A program made the translations under genes and the position numbers. A DNA stretch of 64,000 bases from Robertmurraya sp. FSL R5-0851. GTDB taxonomy: Bacteria; Bacillota; Bacilli; Bacillales; Cytobacillaceae. The stretch covers positions 4,445,001 through 4,509,000 of the forward strand of contig NZ_JBBOOE010000001.1 in assembly GCF_038002965.1 (NCBI RefSeq), written 5' to 3'. This document shows, one piece after another, positions 45,601-53,376 of this stretch. The notes under the pieces are model-generated. The model had not been told where the DNA came from. It was given only the letters and a program-made list of their open reading frames with translations, and did not search any database. The stretch's first letter is position 1. Each line of letters starts with the position of its first letter.

Positions 45601-48600
45601 ATGTCGTTTTGGTACAGCTCTTCATCACGATAGTAGAACGTTACATTTCCATCTTCTAAAATGGGTCCTTTGACTGCTGGTACAACGGTTTGACCTGCGA
45701 CACCTGTGACCACCGTTACCTTTGTAATCACTTCATCACGGTCGATTTTCACCACATGGTCGTCACTGTCCGGTGAAATTTTCGCAGTTGCCCAGTCCGT
45801 TCCTTTTCGGATGAGGAAGCCGATGGACTCCGTTGTTGGTGCGATTTCAATATTGGCAATCGCTGTGTCCCCGTTGATTTCCGTAAAGTCGATTTGATCG
45901 TTCTTCACGCCTGTATTCCATACCCAGATATTCCAGTCCGTGAAGTCCTTGTCTGGTCTTACGTATTTTACGCGCACATAACGTTTCACGTTTTTCTTTA
46001 CCGTTAATGCAAGGGTTGCTTCTGCGTCGCCTGCTTTTGCTTTGATCGTTGCGGTTCCTGGCTTTAGGCCTGATACCTTGCCCGTTCCATCCACGATGGC
46101 TATTGCTTCATCAGACGATGTCCATGTAACCTTTGCCCCAAGCATTTCTTGGTTGAACTGGTCACGAACGAGCGCGGATAGCTGAGCCGTGTAGGTTTCA
46201 TAGACGGATTTATCACCTGAGATTGTGATCGTCTTCGGTGCGAGTGTGGCCACCGTGACTTCAATTTCCGCCTTCACCTCACCCACTGCGGCAACAATCG
46301 TTGCTGTCCCATTTTTCACAGAGGAGACTTTCCCGCCATCCACCTTTGCTACTTCTGGATTGGAAGATGTCCATGTGATGTTTTGGTCGAGCATGATGCG
46401 GCCCTTTTGGTCTTTCACATAAGCCGTAATTGTTTTCGTTGTGCCTGGGTTGATCGCAAAGCTGGTTGTGCTCGTTTCAATGCTTGTGACCGTTGGTGTG
46501 TATTCACCTTCCGCCTCATCGTACAGCACCATCATCGATAATGGAGCGACGGTTGCTGTTGCACCATTAATCGTGCGAAGTGTTTCGACACCGGCTGCTT
46601 GGTCGTCGACTACCACATTCCAGGACGTGCTGGATGGAAGGCTAACTTCCTTCGCTGCGTTGTTTGCATTGTAAATGACGACGATGTTTTTCCAAGAATC
46701 GTTGTTCGCATAGTTTTTCAACTGGAATGCGACGATATTGTCGTCAGTTTTGTACACTTGCAGATTTTGCTCAATTGCTGCTTTTGTGTTCATTTTAAAC
46801 GCTGGATGCGCTTTACGTAGCTCAATCAAGCCTTGGTAATAATCGAACACTGGCTTGTATTGGTCCTTCAGCTCCCAACGAATTTGGTTGATGCTGTCTG
46901 GACTCTTATAGCTATTGTGGTTACCGTATTTACTTCTCAGCATTTCTTCCCCTGCATGGAGGAATGGAATCCCTTGTGATGTAAGCACGATGCCATTCGC
47001 TAGTAGGCTGCGTTTGACCCATTCGTTTTGCAGTGCGTTGTCTTCCGTGATGATCGCGTGAGGATCGGTCGTGATATCTTGATTTGCGACCTTCATCATT
47101 TTATCCCATAGGTTCAAATTGTCATGCGCGGTCACGTAGTTAATGCTTTCGGATGGACGGTTCGTAAAGTCGGTGATCGAACCGATGACACCCTTTGCAA
47201 CGTCGGCTTCCTTCCCGGTTGCGCCTGTCGCGAAACCTGTGGATGCATCATCGCTTCCGCCTTTAATGGCGCCACGGATATTGTCGTTAAATACCGCGTA
47301 ACCTTGGTCTTTCTGCGTTCCTTTGAAGTTTTGTAAGGAAGCATCTAAGCTTGTCGATCCTCCTGTCCATGGTTCGCCATAAATCAGAATGCTTGGATCA
47401 ACCTCTTCCTTCAGCTCCTTCGTTAATTCGCTCATTGTTTGACGGTCGATTAAGCCCATCAAGTCAAAGCGGAAGCCGTCAACTCCATATTCGGATGCCC
47501 AATATTTCACGGAGTCTTTGATGTACTTACGAACCATCGGACGTTCGGAAGCGACTTCATTTCCTGTGCCCGAACCGTTCGTAATTTTCCCCGCATCGTC
47601 CGTACGGTAGTAGTAGCCTGGTACGATTTTGTCAAACGGTGAACCGCCAGAAAGCTGGGTCGATTCAGGGATATAGGTGTGATTGTACACGACGTCCATC
47701 ACGACGCGAATGCCTTTGTCGTGCATGGCTTGAACCATTTCCTTGAACTCCGTCACGCGTGACGTTGGGTCCGCCGGGTCGGTGGCGTACGATCCTTCTG
47801 GTACGTTGAAGTGGATCGGGTCATAGCCCCAGTTGAACTTCGGGTCAGTGGAGTTCGGGTCATCGACGGTTCGCTCGTTCACGGAACCGAAGTCATAGAC
47901 TGGCAGCAAGTGAACGTGAGTCACTCCCAATTCTTTTAGTGAGTCTAAGCCGGTTTTAACGCCATTTGGCCCCGTCGTGCTCGACTCGGTAAATGCCTTG
48001 TACTTCCCTTTATTAGTCATGCCTGAATTTTCATCTATGGAAAAATCGCGCACGTGCAGCTCGTATAAAATTGCATCGGTTGGCGACACAAACGCTGGTT
48101 TGACTTCCGGATTAAACCCGGTTGGGTCCGTATCATCCAAGTTGATGATCGCGGTCCGTTGGCCGTTTGGCGAAATGGAGCGGGCATACGGGTCAACCGC
48201 ATAGTTGGTTGTTCCGTCTGCGAACTCGACTTTGTACATATAGTATTTTCCGTTTTGATCACCGTTTAGGGTGAGTGACCACACGCCGTTGGAGGCACGA
48301 GTCATGGCGGTTTCGTTGCCGTTTGTATGGTCAGTGACGAACGCCCCTTCGTAAGTGCCTTGGTCGCTATAGATGGCGACGCTTACTTTTTGAGCAGTTG
48401 GAGCCCATAGCTTGAACGTGGTTTCTGATGGTGAGTACGTGTACCCTAGATCTTTTCCATCATAGTAAAATTGGTCATCGTTTAAAACGTTTCGCATCGT
48501 TACCTTTGTAGGTTGGTAACCGGTTGCGTTGACTTGGTATTGCTTTCTTACGTCGATTTGTGAAGGGTCTGTGATTGTTAGCTTCACTTTTGTATCGCTA

Positions 48601-49958
48601 AGCTTCGTTGTGGTTGTTGCGATTTCTTGGTTCGCTTCGACATCTGTTAGTGTGAACGTAGTGTCATCTGACAGCTTTTTGTTTACGGACACGGTGATGC
48701 TGTTTTTAGCATCCATTAATGCCGCTTGAACAGCTGCGGTTAAGTCTGGCTTGGTGTAGCTCACTTCGGTTTGGTCTTGAGTGAGCCAAACTTCAACAGA
48801 GTCACCTTCTTTGATCTCGATTTTTCTTTGAACATCTTGTGTTGTCCAGTCCCCTGTTCTTGTGATGATGTTAATGGAGCTGGATGAGAATTCGTATGTT
48901 GCTTGGGCAAATCCGTCTTTTGTTGTGGTGAATGGATAAGCCGCTCCTTCTTTTCCGTCTTCCCAAATCCACATATCCCAATTGTTTTGGGCACCGTCAA
49001 ATCGGTAGTAGTTGATGGTATAAGAATAAGTAGTGCTAAGAATTTGAATCGTTTTTTCTGCCGTTTTTCCGTCGAGTGACGCTTGGACGGTGATGCTGTC
49101 GTTCGGTTGAACGGAGTACGTGTCAGCAATCGTTAAACTGTTGTTGGATAACGTAATCCCGTCTCTACCATCCTTCAGGCTCCATTGAGGAGTCACGTCA
49201 GACTGTTCTCCCTTTTCGTTAAGTACTTTCGCAGTGAGAGTGACCGTTTGGCCCTTTTTCGTTGTGGCTGGTGCGTTGATGATTAGACCCGGTGCATGGA
49301 CGACGGAGTTTCCGTTCGCTTGGTTCGGGTTGCTGGGGTCGGTGATCCAGTTGCTTTCCCCAATAATAAATTTGTACTCGTATGTTCCTGGCGCAAGCTC
49401 TGTGGTGAGCTGCCACACACCTTCCGCGTTTTTGGTCATTTCTTTTGCGTTGTCTGCCCAGCTCGTAAAGCTGCCTGCGACACGCACGCGGTCTGCCTCA
49501 CCTAAGTACTGGAACGTGACCGTGCCATCGTCGTTGATGACCGGGCTTGAGGCTGTCACTGGTGGCGGTCCAATAAGGAAAGTGGAGTTATCCCCCGCTT
49601 TCGGGTTCGTATTTAATGGGTCTGCCGTGCTTTGATCCCAGCTTTTGTTGTTTAGTAGAAACTTATATTCATAGTTTCCTTCCGCTAGGGTTGGTAATGT
49701 TGCGGTAAACACACCGTTTTCTAAGGTCATTGGGGTCGCTGTCTCAAGCGTCCAGTTATTATGGGTACCAATGACATACGCGGCCGTTTCCCCTGTGCTT
49801 ACATAGTTAAATGTAACGCTGTTGTCTTCATGGATGATCGGGCTCGCTGGAGTGCTTTCAGCATTTGCTCTCGTATACAATCCACTTCCTGAAACTAGCT
49901 GAAGTAGAAGAGCAAAAACCATCACTATCGAAAATGCCCTCATGTTCTTCCTACTCAA
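42648..49958 (-). CDS. Cell-wall-anchored amylopullulanase with two GH13 domains
   Basis: 2436 residues from a TTG behind AGGAGGAG. Order: signal peptide (1-33); two starch-binding CBM48/20-like modules (about 45-130 and 140-225); a CBM41 (about 312-402); pullulanase N-terminal domain (500-610); GH13 pullulanase domain with the signature NWGYDP (709-714), nucleophile Asp832, acid Glu862 and Asp946; two Big_2-like Ig domains (1155-1320); a second CBM41 (1325-1420); a CBM-like module; a second GH13, alpha-amylase type, with DVVLNH, Asp1846, Glu1875 and Asp1941; a Gly/Pro/Asn-rich linker (2128-2215); a wall-side domain; and LPNTA (2400-2404), membrane helix and RKR-like tail. It should cut both alpha-1,6 and alpha-1,4 bonds of pullulan and starch at the cell surface. 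All catalytic residues are present. Confidence 0.93.
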   Translation of the reverse strand: MSRKNMRAFSIVMVFALLLQLVSGSGLYTRANAESTPASPIIHEDNSVTFNYVSTGETAAYVIGTHNNWTLETATPMTLENGVFTATLPTLAEGNYEYKFLLNNKSWDQSTADPLNTNPKAGDNSTFLIGPPPVTASSPVINDDGTVTFQYLGEADRVRVAGSFTSWADNAKEMTKNAEGVWQLTTELAPGTYEYKFIIGESNWITDPSNPNQANGNSVVHAPGLIINAPATTKKGQTVTLTAKVLNEKGEQSDVTPQWSLKDGRDGITLSNNSLTIADTYSVQPNDSITVQASLDGKTAEKTIQILSTTYSYTINYYRFDGAQNNWDMWIWEDGKEGAAYPFTTTKDGFAQATYEFSSSSINIITRTGDWTTQDVQRKIEIKEGDSVEVWLTQDQTEVSYTKPDLTAAVQAALMDAKNSITVSVNKKLSDDTTFTLTDVEANQEIATTTTKLSDTKVKLTITDPSQIDVRKQYQVNATGYQPTKVTMRNVLNDDQFYYDGKDLGYTYSPSETTFKLWAPTAQKVSVAIYSDQGTYEGAFVTDHTNGNETAMTRASNGVWSLTLNGDQNGKYYMYKVEFADGTTNYAVDPYARSISPNGQRTAIINLDDTDPTGFNPEVKPAFVSPTDAILYELHVRDFSIDENSGMTNKGKYKAFTESSTTGPNGVKTGLDSLKELGVTHVHLLPVYDFGSVNERTVDDPNSTDPKFNWGYDPIHFNVPEGSYATDPADPTSRVTEFKEMVQAMHDKGIRVVMDVVYNHTYIPESTQLSGGSPFDKIVPGYYYRTDDAGKITNGSGTGNEVASERPMVRKYIKDSVKYWASEYGVDGFRFDLMGLIDRQTMSELTKELKEEVDPSILIYGEPWTGGSTSLDASLQNFKGTQKDQGYAVFNDNIRGAIKGGSDDASTGFATGATGKEADVAKGVIGSITDFTNRPSESINYVTAHDNLNLWDKMMKVANQDITTDPHAIITEDNALQNEWVKRSLLANGIVLTSQGIPFLHAGEEMLRSKYGNHNSYKSPDSINQIRWELKDQYKPVFDYYQGLIELRKAHPAFKMNTKAAIEQNLQVYKTDDNIVAFQLKNYANNDSWKNIVVIYNANNAAKEVSLPSSTSWNVVVDDQAAGVETLRTINGATATVAPLSMMVLYDEAEGEYTPTVTSIETSTTSFAINPGTTKTITAYVKDQKGRIMLDQNITWTSSNPEVAKVDGGKVSSVKNGTATIVAAVGEVKAEIEVTVATLAPKTITISGDKSVYETYTAQLSALVRDQFNQEMLGAKVTWTSSDEAIAIVDGTGKVSGLKPGTATIKAKAGDAEATLALTVKKNVKRYVRVKYVRPDKDFTDWNIWVWNTGVKNDQIDFTEINGDTAIANIEIAPTTESIGFLIRKGTDWATAKISPDSDDHVVKIDRDEVITKVTVVTGVAGQTVVPAVKGPILEDGNVTFYYRDEELYQNDMLHTIEGVKVKVGAQEYVMTYDEKNEYFYYTLKNLDPGTYEYSFLVTKDGETTEVTDPKNTVDGKSVIVYTVPKVTIEGQVSPVKIQHNENAVLKINVTTEEEVTFKEMYVDLAPLGGKSKLMIDPQLQAVTIGVKDSVAAGIKNLTVTAVDEFGNRHNQTVAVEVAPRTYQGDLDFDWDEARIYFMLTDRFKDGDSSNNPVGYDPEHSEAYHGGDFQGIIDNLDYLDDLGINTIWISPIVDNIDFNKGVDFTTTEGLDAKQYAYHGYWAKDFTSLDESLGDMETFKKLIEKAHDKGIKIMVDVVLNHAGYGMDSIEPNWQGEAGLPTAEEQAVLKDMLRTEMEDPTVRGELDGLPDFRTEDPAVRAKIIEWQTAWLEKARTDSGETIDYFRVDTVKHVEETTWMAFKNALTEIRPSFKMIGEYWGASVTNDGGYLRSGQMDSLLDFDFKEKAKNFVNGDISGVESYLTERDAHIDNTSTLGQFLSSHDQDGFLSEYVGGDVGKLMVAAALQITSKGQPVIYYGEELGNSGKSSWESSNGVVSAFAQNRDGMPWEKLESGDETAVKLHDHYAKLLNIRGDYSKIFSKGTRMMVAGGNEEKYSITKREYLGKKVYVGLNTATEATKVTFAVDFEPGTVLVDEYSGVSYTVSDAKDVAVNLAARDAGGTFILAEAASTGEPGDGDGEDPGDPDDGENPGDGGNNPGNPGNGGNNPGIPGNPGNGGNNPGTPGNPGKSGNNPGNPNNPGNPNVPGNPGKPNNPGQNNLVTKPTVKNGVATVTDAEVTQVVQNGTITVEVKEKNATVSFTAEQIKALKEKGAKIVFANGEALLTIPASILPNGAVKIEMKQMKKVDGAVSEVYDFNIYDEKGKKYTKFSSPITITFNVGKQSNPEGLEVYYYNEEADRWELVPGSEYKNGQVSVPTTHFSKFAVFNKDVTKVASATKTGKALPNTATNLFNVLLLGVALLFMGVTLLGVSKRGRLKRN

Positions 49959-50074
49959 TCGCTTCTCCTCCTATTCTGTTTTACGGGTGGTGCTGACTAG
50001 CTGTGAACCTTGGTGATGTTTGTTGAATGTGATACTTTATGTAGCTTCATGTTGCAATGGGGGGGTGTAGGTTT

Positions 50075-50094
50075 TTGCGCAATCGATTGCACAA
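50075..50094. promoter_or_regulatory. LacI-type operator 1 upstream of amylopullulanase
   Basis: TTGCGCAATCGATTGCACAA is palindromic except for one pair, with the CG centre typical of LacI/GalR-family sites (MalR or CcpA types). It lies about 117 bp upstream of the start codon. Confidence 0.65.
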
Positions 50095-50141
50095 ATGATG
50101 AAAAAAGAGAAAATAGTTCAGTTGCCGCTCTGTGCAACAAG

Positions 50142-50161
50142 TTGCGCAAGCGCTTTCACAA
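50142..50161. promoter_or_regulatory. LacI-type operator 2 / cre-like site
   Basis: TTGCGCAAGCGCTTTCACAA shares the same TTGCGCAANCGNTTNCACAA pattern as operator 1. Its right half CGCTTTCA also fits half of a CcpA cre site. The 67 bp centre-to-centre spacing could allow looping or promoter occlusion. Confidence 0.65.
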
Positions 50162-50191
50162 ACTACTAACCTAATAATATCACCCCCCTAT

Positions 50192-50296
50192 GGTGTCTGT
50201 CACCACAAAAAGACAAAATCGTACAATTTGTCCACGAGCGGTGTCTGTCACCCTTCGTGGACAGATCCTACACTTTTGTCCGCCTGAGATGGACAC
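50192..50296. repeat. REP-like palindromic element, copy C
   Basis: Begins GGTGTCTGTCACC (50192), then AAAAAGACA, TTTGTCCACGAGC, a second GGTGTCTGTCACC, CTTCGTGGACA and a final GTCCGCCTGAGATGGACA. It ends 21 bp beyond the vbhA-like stop codon. Confidence 0.85.
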
Positions 50297-50317
50297 TCCA
50301 CTCCATTACATTACTAC

Positions 50318-50506
50318 TTATTCTTGGTTGGATTCCTTTGCTAGTTCTAACGCCTTTTTCAGAAATTCCTCTTCACTTATTTCTCCGTTTATTCTTAACC
50401 GAACTAGCTTCTCATGTTTCTCTTTCACGTTGAATCCTGAGATTTCTAGGGATGCTTTCGCATTTCGTAATGCCTTTTCAATTGGCTCTTCATTTGACTT
50501 TGTCAT
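50318..50506 (-). CDS. VbhA-like antitoxin, orphan
   Basis: 62 residues with a strong AGGAGGG ribosome site. The pattern NAKASLEISGFNVKEKHEKL then NGEISEEEFLKKAL matches the three-helix VbhA antitoxin fold, in which the (S/T)xxxE(G/N) inhibitory helix blocks Fic-domain AMP-transferases; here ASLEISGF lies at the position of that helix, with Glu before Ile-Ser-Gly. No Fic gene is next to it. It could neutralise a Fic protein encoded elsewhere or be a remnant of a toxin-antitoxin pair. Confidence 0.65.
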   Translation of the reverse strand: MTKSNEEPIEKALRNAKASLEISGFNVKEKHEKLVRLRINGEISEEEFLKKALELAKESNQE

Positions 50507-50673
50507 TGATATCCCTCCTAAATATGACTTTCTTCTGATCTTTCGCCTAATATCACCATTCTAATAGTATACAAGAGGAGAGTTGGACCTTATAGTATAG
50601 GACCTATTACATATTTACTAAATTTCATGTAAAATACAATCATTACCACTTACATATAATAGGAGCTATCACC

Positions 50674-51399
50674 ATGAAACATACGATGAACTATACATTA
50701 TCAGAGCGCTTTGAGGTTGCTTTTAATCAAATCCATGAAATGTTAAAAAATAAAGTGAAAATAAATGATGATAGATTTGTAGTGTTGCTGGATAGAGGGG
50801 CGAAAAGACATCAGTTGATAGCAAACTATCAAAAAGATTTAAAACAATATGCTAAGCTAAGAAATGCAATTGTCCATGATAAGCGCGAGTTAGGCTTCTA
50901 TATCGCCGAACCCCATAGGGAGATCGTCGAACATATTGAAATGATTGCAAAAGTGTTCAGCAGGCCAAATTATGCACTATCTATTGCGACTAAAGATGTG
51001 ATTTGTTTTGATCGCGAAGACAGTTTACAAGAGGTCTTTAAGGTTATAAAAGAATATGGATACGCTCAATATCCCATCTATAAAAATAAAGTATGTATAG
51101 GCTTATTATCTACTGATGATATTGTGAGATGGATGTCTGAGAATCTGATCAATACGATTGTAGACATAACTGACATTCGTGTATTTGATATTATTTCAAC
51201 CGTAGAAAGCCACCCGATAGAGTTTGTTTCAAAAACAATGGACATCTTTTCAGTAGAAGAAATTTATGAGGAAAAACATAAAAATACGTTGGATTTAGAA
51301 GCGATTATTATTACTGAAAATGGAAGCAATTCTGAAAGACCACTAGGAATCATTACTGCTTGGGATCTAATAGAGTTGGACTACCAGGATGAAAATTGA
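50674..51399 (+). CDS. CBS-domain protein with helical N-terminus
   Basis: 241 residues. The N-terminal 95 residues are helical with LKQYAKLRNAIVHDKRELG, a LRNxxxH pattern like that of HEPN or DUF4145-type domains. Two CBS motifs follow (about 100-165 and 168-235): VICFDREDSLQEVFKVIKE and IGLLSTDDIVRWM, then RPLGIITAWDLIELD. CBS pairs usually bind adenosyl ligands. The combination may be a ligand-controlled regulator. GGAGCT precedes the ATG. It stands alone, divergent from the vbhA-like gene. Confidence 0.75.
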   Translation: MKHTMNYTLSERFEVAFNQIHEMLKNKVKINDDRFVVLLDRGAKRHQLIANYQKDLKQYAKLRNAIVHDKRELGFYIAEPHREIVEHIEMIAKVFSRPNYALSIATKDVICFDREDSLQEVFKVIKEYGYAQYPIYKNKVCIGLLSTDDIVRWMSENLINTIVDITDIRVFDIISTVESHPIEFVSKTMDIFSVEEIYEEKHKNTLDLEAIIITENGSNSERPLGIITAWDLIELDYQDEN

Positions 51400-51473
51400 A
51401 TACGCTCGTCGTAAAGCCACTTGCAGCGATGCAGGTGTCTTTTACGTATTAAGCACTACTGCGGTGTTAATAA

Positions 51474-51530
51474 GGTGTCTGTCACCCTTCGTGGACATTT
51501 TTGGTGTTTTTGTACGCGTGGAGTGGACAG
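51474..51530. repeat. REP-like palindromic element, copy D (short)
   Basis: GGTGTCTGTCACC, CTTCGTGGACA, a T-rich spacer, then TGTACGCGTGGAGTGGACA. It lacks the first half seen in copies B, C and E. Confidence 0.82.
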
Positions 51531-51659
51531 TCTTTTACTTAACTTATTCTAAGTTGTTTATTTAGTATACCTAAAGGAATACATAGTGTTTCATTGAAGG
51601 AATAAATTACAACGGATGGCAAAAATCCCTAGATATACTTTGTTTATTTACCGTCACTC

Positions 51660-51673
51660 TGTAAGCGATTACA
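51660..51673. promoter_or_regulatory. Perfect cre (CcpA) site
   Basis: TGTAAGCGATTACA matches every fixed position of the cre consensus TGWAANCGNTNWCA. It lies 206 bp upstream of the PTS gene and implies carbon catabolite repression. Confidence 0.7.
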
Positions 51674-51878
51674 ATATTGCTTACAAGTACTTGTCAGATA
51701 TCACCAATACCTACATACCTAAGTATCTGAACTTTCAGTTATTTGGTTATCCGGGGACATACGAACATATAAGGTATTTATTTTTCACATCCAGAAAAAC
51801 AGAAGAGTTTTCACCTATTAACTATTTTTTAGATCGATCTTAGAACGTGAGTTAAAGACGAACATAGGGGGAAAAAGG

Positions 51879-53222
51879 ATGAGTAAATTTAATAGCTTCT
51901 TAGAAACAAAAGTAATGCCTGTGGCAGGTAGATTGGCTGCCCAGCGACATCTTGGTGCACTACGAGACGGTATTATCCTAGCCATGCCGCTAATTATTAT
52001 TGGCTCTCTTTTCTTAATTATTGCTAACTTCCCAATTACTGCATGGACTAACTATCTAGCAGAACACCCAACAATTAAAACTAGTCTCTTATATCCATAC
52101 CGCGGGACCTTCGAGATCATGGGGCTCGTCGCTACATTTGGGGTCGCATATCGCTTAGCTGAAAGTTATAAGCTCGATGCACTGGCTAGCGCGGCTATTT
52201 CACTTGCTGCCTACTTTGTTGTATCACCTTTTACTAGCTATGTAATTGGACAAGATCCAAATACTGGTGCAGATATTTTGGAAAATGCTTATAATACCGG
52301 ACTTTTTACAAGTAAAGGCTTATTCGTTGGAATGGTTATTGCCATTCTATCAACTGAAATTTATCGTAAAATTACCGAAATGAATATTGTCATTAAGTTA
52401 CCTGATGGTGTACCTCCTGCTGTTTCAAGATCCTTCTCTGCCTTAATACCAGCGTTTGTAGCTGTTGTTGTAGCATGGGGATTACGCTTGCTTGTAGAAA
52501 ACATCGGTGACTTCGGCAGCATACACAATGTTGTATCCGTCCTCTTGCAGCAGCCACTAACCAGCCTTGGCACAAGTTTGGTTGGAACGATTATTGTCTT
52601 TATACTTATTCAAATGTTATGGTGCTTAGGTTTACACGGAGCAAACATCGTTAACGCAGTTATCTTACCGGTTTGGTTAACATTGACACAAGAAAATGCG
52701 ATGTCATTTGAAGCTGGCGAACCTGTAAAAAATATTGTAACAAACGAGTTTAATGATATTGTCTTTATCGGTGGATCCGGTACAACTCTCTCTTTAGTAC
52801 TCGCTATGGTATTTTTCGCAAGAAGCCAACAGATGAAGCAGTTAGGACGCCTTGGTATTGGCCCTGGAATCTTTAATATTAATGAACCTGTTACCTTTGG
52901 TATGCCAATCGTTCTAAATCCAATTATGATGATTCCATTTATCTTAGCACCAGTTGCTGCGGTTATAATGACGTTTGTTTCTATGGATTTAGGATTGGTA
53001 GCAAAACCAATCGGAGTCGTAACTCCATTTACTATGCCTCCTATCCTAAACGGTTATATCATCACTGGCAGTATCTCAGGTGCCATTCTTCAATTGGCCA
53101 TCATGGTAGTATCATTCTTCATCTACTTCCCATTCTTTAAAATGTGGGATACGCAGAAGCTTGCCGAGGAGAAAGGTGCCGCTACGAATACTTCATCTAC
53201 AGAAAACACTGTTAATATGTAG
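51879..53222 (+). CDS. PTS EIIC permease, cellobiose/lichenan (CelB/LicC) type
   Basis: 447 residues with about ten membrane helices. The N-terminus SKFNSFLETKVMPVAGRLA and the conserved FNINEPVTFGMPIVLNP loop identify the lactose/cellobiose EIIC family, which carries beta-glucosides or chito-oligosaccharides across the membrane with phosphorylation by EIIB. No EIIA, EIIB or glycosidase gene is adjacent, so it must use components encoded elsewhere. An AGGGGGAAAAAGG ribosome site precedes the ATG. The 14 bp cre upstream suggests CcpA control. Confidence 0.9.
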   Translation: MSKFNSFLETKVMPVAGRLAAQRHLGALRDGIILAMPLIIIGSLFLIIANFPITAWTNYLAEHPTIKTSLLYPYRGTFEIMGLVATFGVAYRLAESYKLDALASAAISLAAYFVVSPFTSYVIGQDPNTGADILENAYNTGLFTSKGLFVGMVIAILSTEIYRKITEMNIVIKLPDGVPPAVSRSFSALIPAFVAVVVAWGLRLLVENIGDFGSIHNVVSVLLQQPLTSLGTSLVGTIIVFILIQMLWCLGLHGANIVNAVILPVWLTLTQENAMSFEAGEPVKNIVTNEFNDIVFIGGSGTTLSLVLAMVFFARSQQMKQLGRLGIGPGIFNINEPVTFGMPIVLNPIMMIPFILAPVAAVIMTFVSMDLGLVAKPIGVVTPFTMPPILNGYIITGSISGAILQLAIMVVSFFIYFPFFKMWDTQKLAEEKGAATNTSSTENTVNM

Positions 53223-53226
53223 TTGT

Positions 53227-53331
53227 GGTGACAGACACCCTAAAAAGACAGATTGGCTTGTTTTGTCCACGGATGGTGTCTGTCACCCTTCGTGGACAGA
53301 TCCACTCATTTTGTACGCGTGGAGTGGACAC
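53227..53331. repeat. REP-like palindromic element, copy E
   Basis: GGTGACAGACACC (53227), CTAAAAAGACAGATTGGC, TTTGTCCACGGAT, GGTGTCTGTCACC, CTTCGTGGACAGATCC and TGTACGCGTGGAGTGGACA. It starts 4 bp after the PTS stop codon and is followed directly by a shared terminator. Confidence 0.87.
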
Positions 53332-53340
53332 TGTCATTAA

Positions 53341-53373
53341 AAAAGGATTGGCTCGTATGGAGCCAATCCTTTT
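53341..53373. terminator. Bidirectional terminator, 14 bp perfect stem
   Basis: AAAAGGATTGGCTC (53341-53354) pairs perfectly with 53360-53373; T runs lie on both sides. It serves the PTS gene and the dprA-like gene. Confidence 0.9.
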
Positions 53374-53376
53374 TCT

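Larger units (their letters stand above)
49959..50317. other. Regulatory gap upstream of amylopullulanase
   Basis: No gene is visible. The gap holds two palindromic operators (50075-50094 and 50142-50161), a related inverted repeat at 50130-50149, and REP-like element C (50192-50296). A TTGCAC hexamer with a weak TATTTT 16 bp later on the minus strand overlaps the second operator and could be the promoter. Confidence 0.55.
51400..51878. other. Gap between CBS gene and PTS gene
   Basis: 479 bp. It contains REP-like element D (51474-51530) and a perfect cre site (51660-51673). A 75-codon open frame (51616-51843) overlaps the cre and lacks a properly spaced ribosome site, so I do not count it as a gene. 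The promoter of the PTS gene is presumably here. Confidence 0.55.

Noticed and set aside
42673..49635. Many plus-strand frames of 60-133 codons opposite the amylopullulanase
   Set aside because: They are antisense shadows of a long G/C-biased coding sequence; none has a convincing ribosome site or domain.
51616..51843. 75-codon frame upstream of the PTS gene
   Set aside because: It overlaps a perfect cre site, its ribosome site is badly spaced, and no family is recognisable; more likely leader/promoter DNA.
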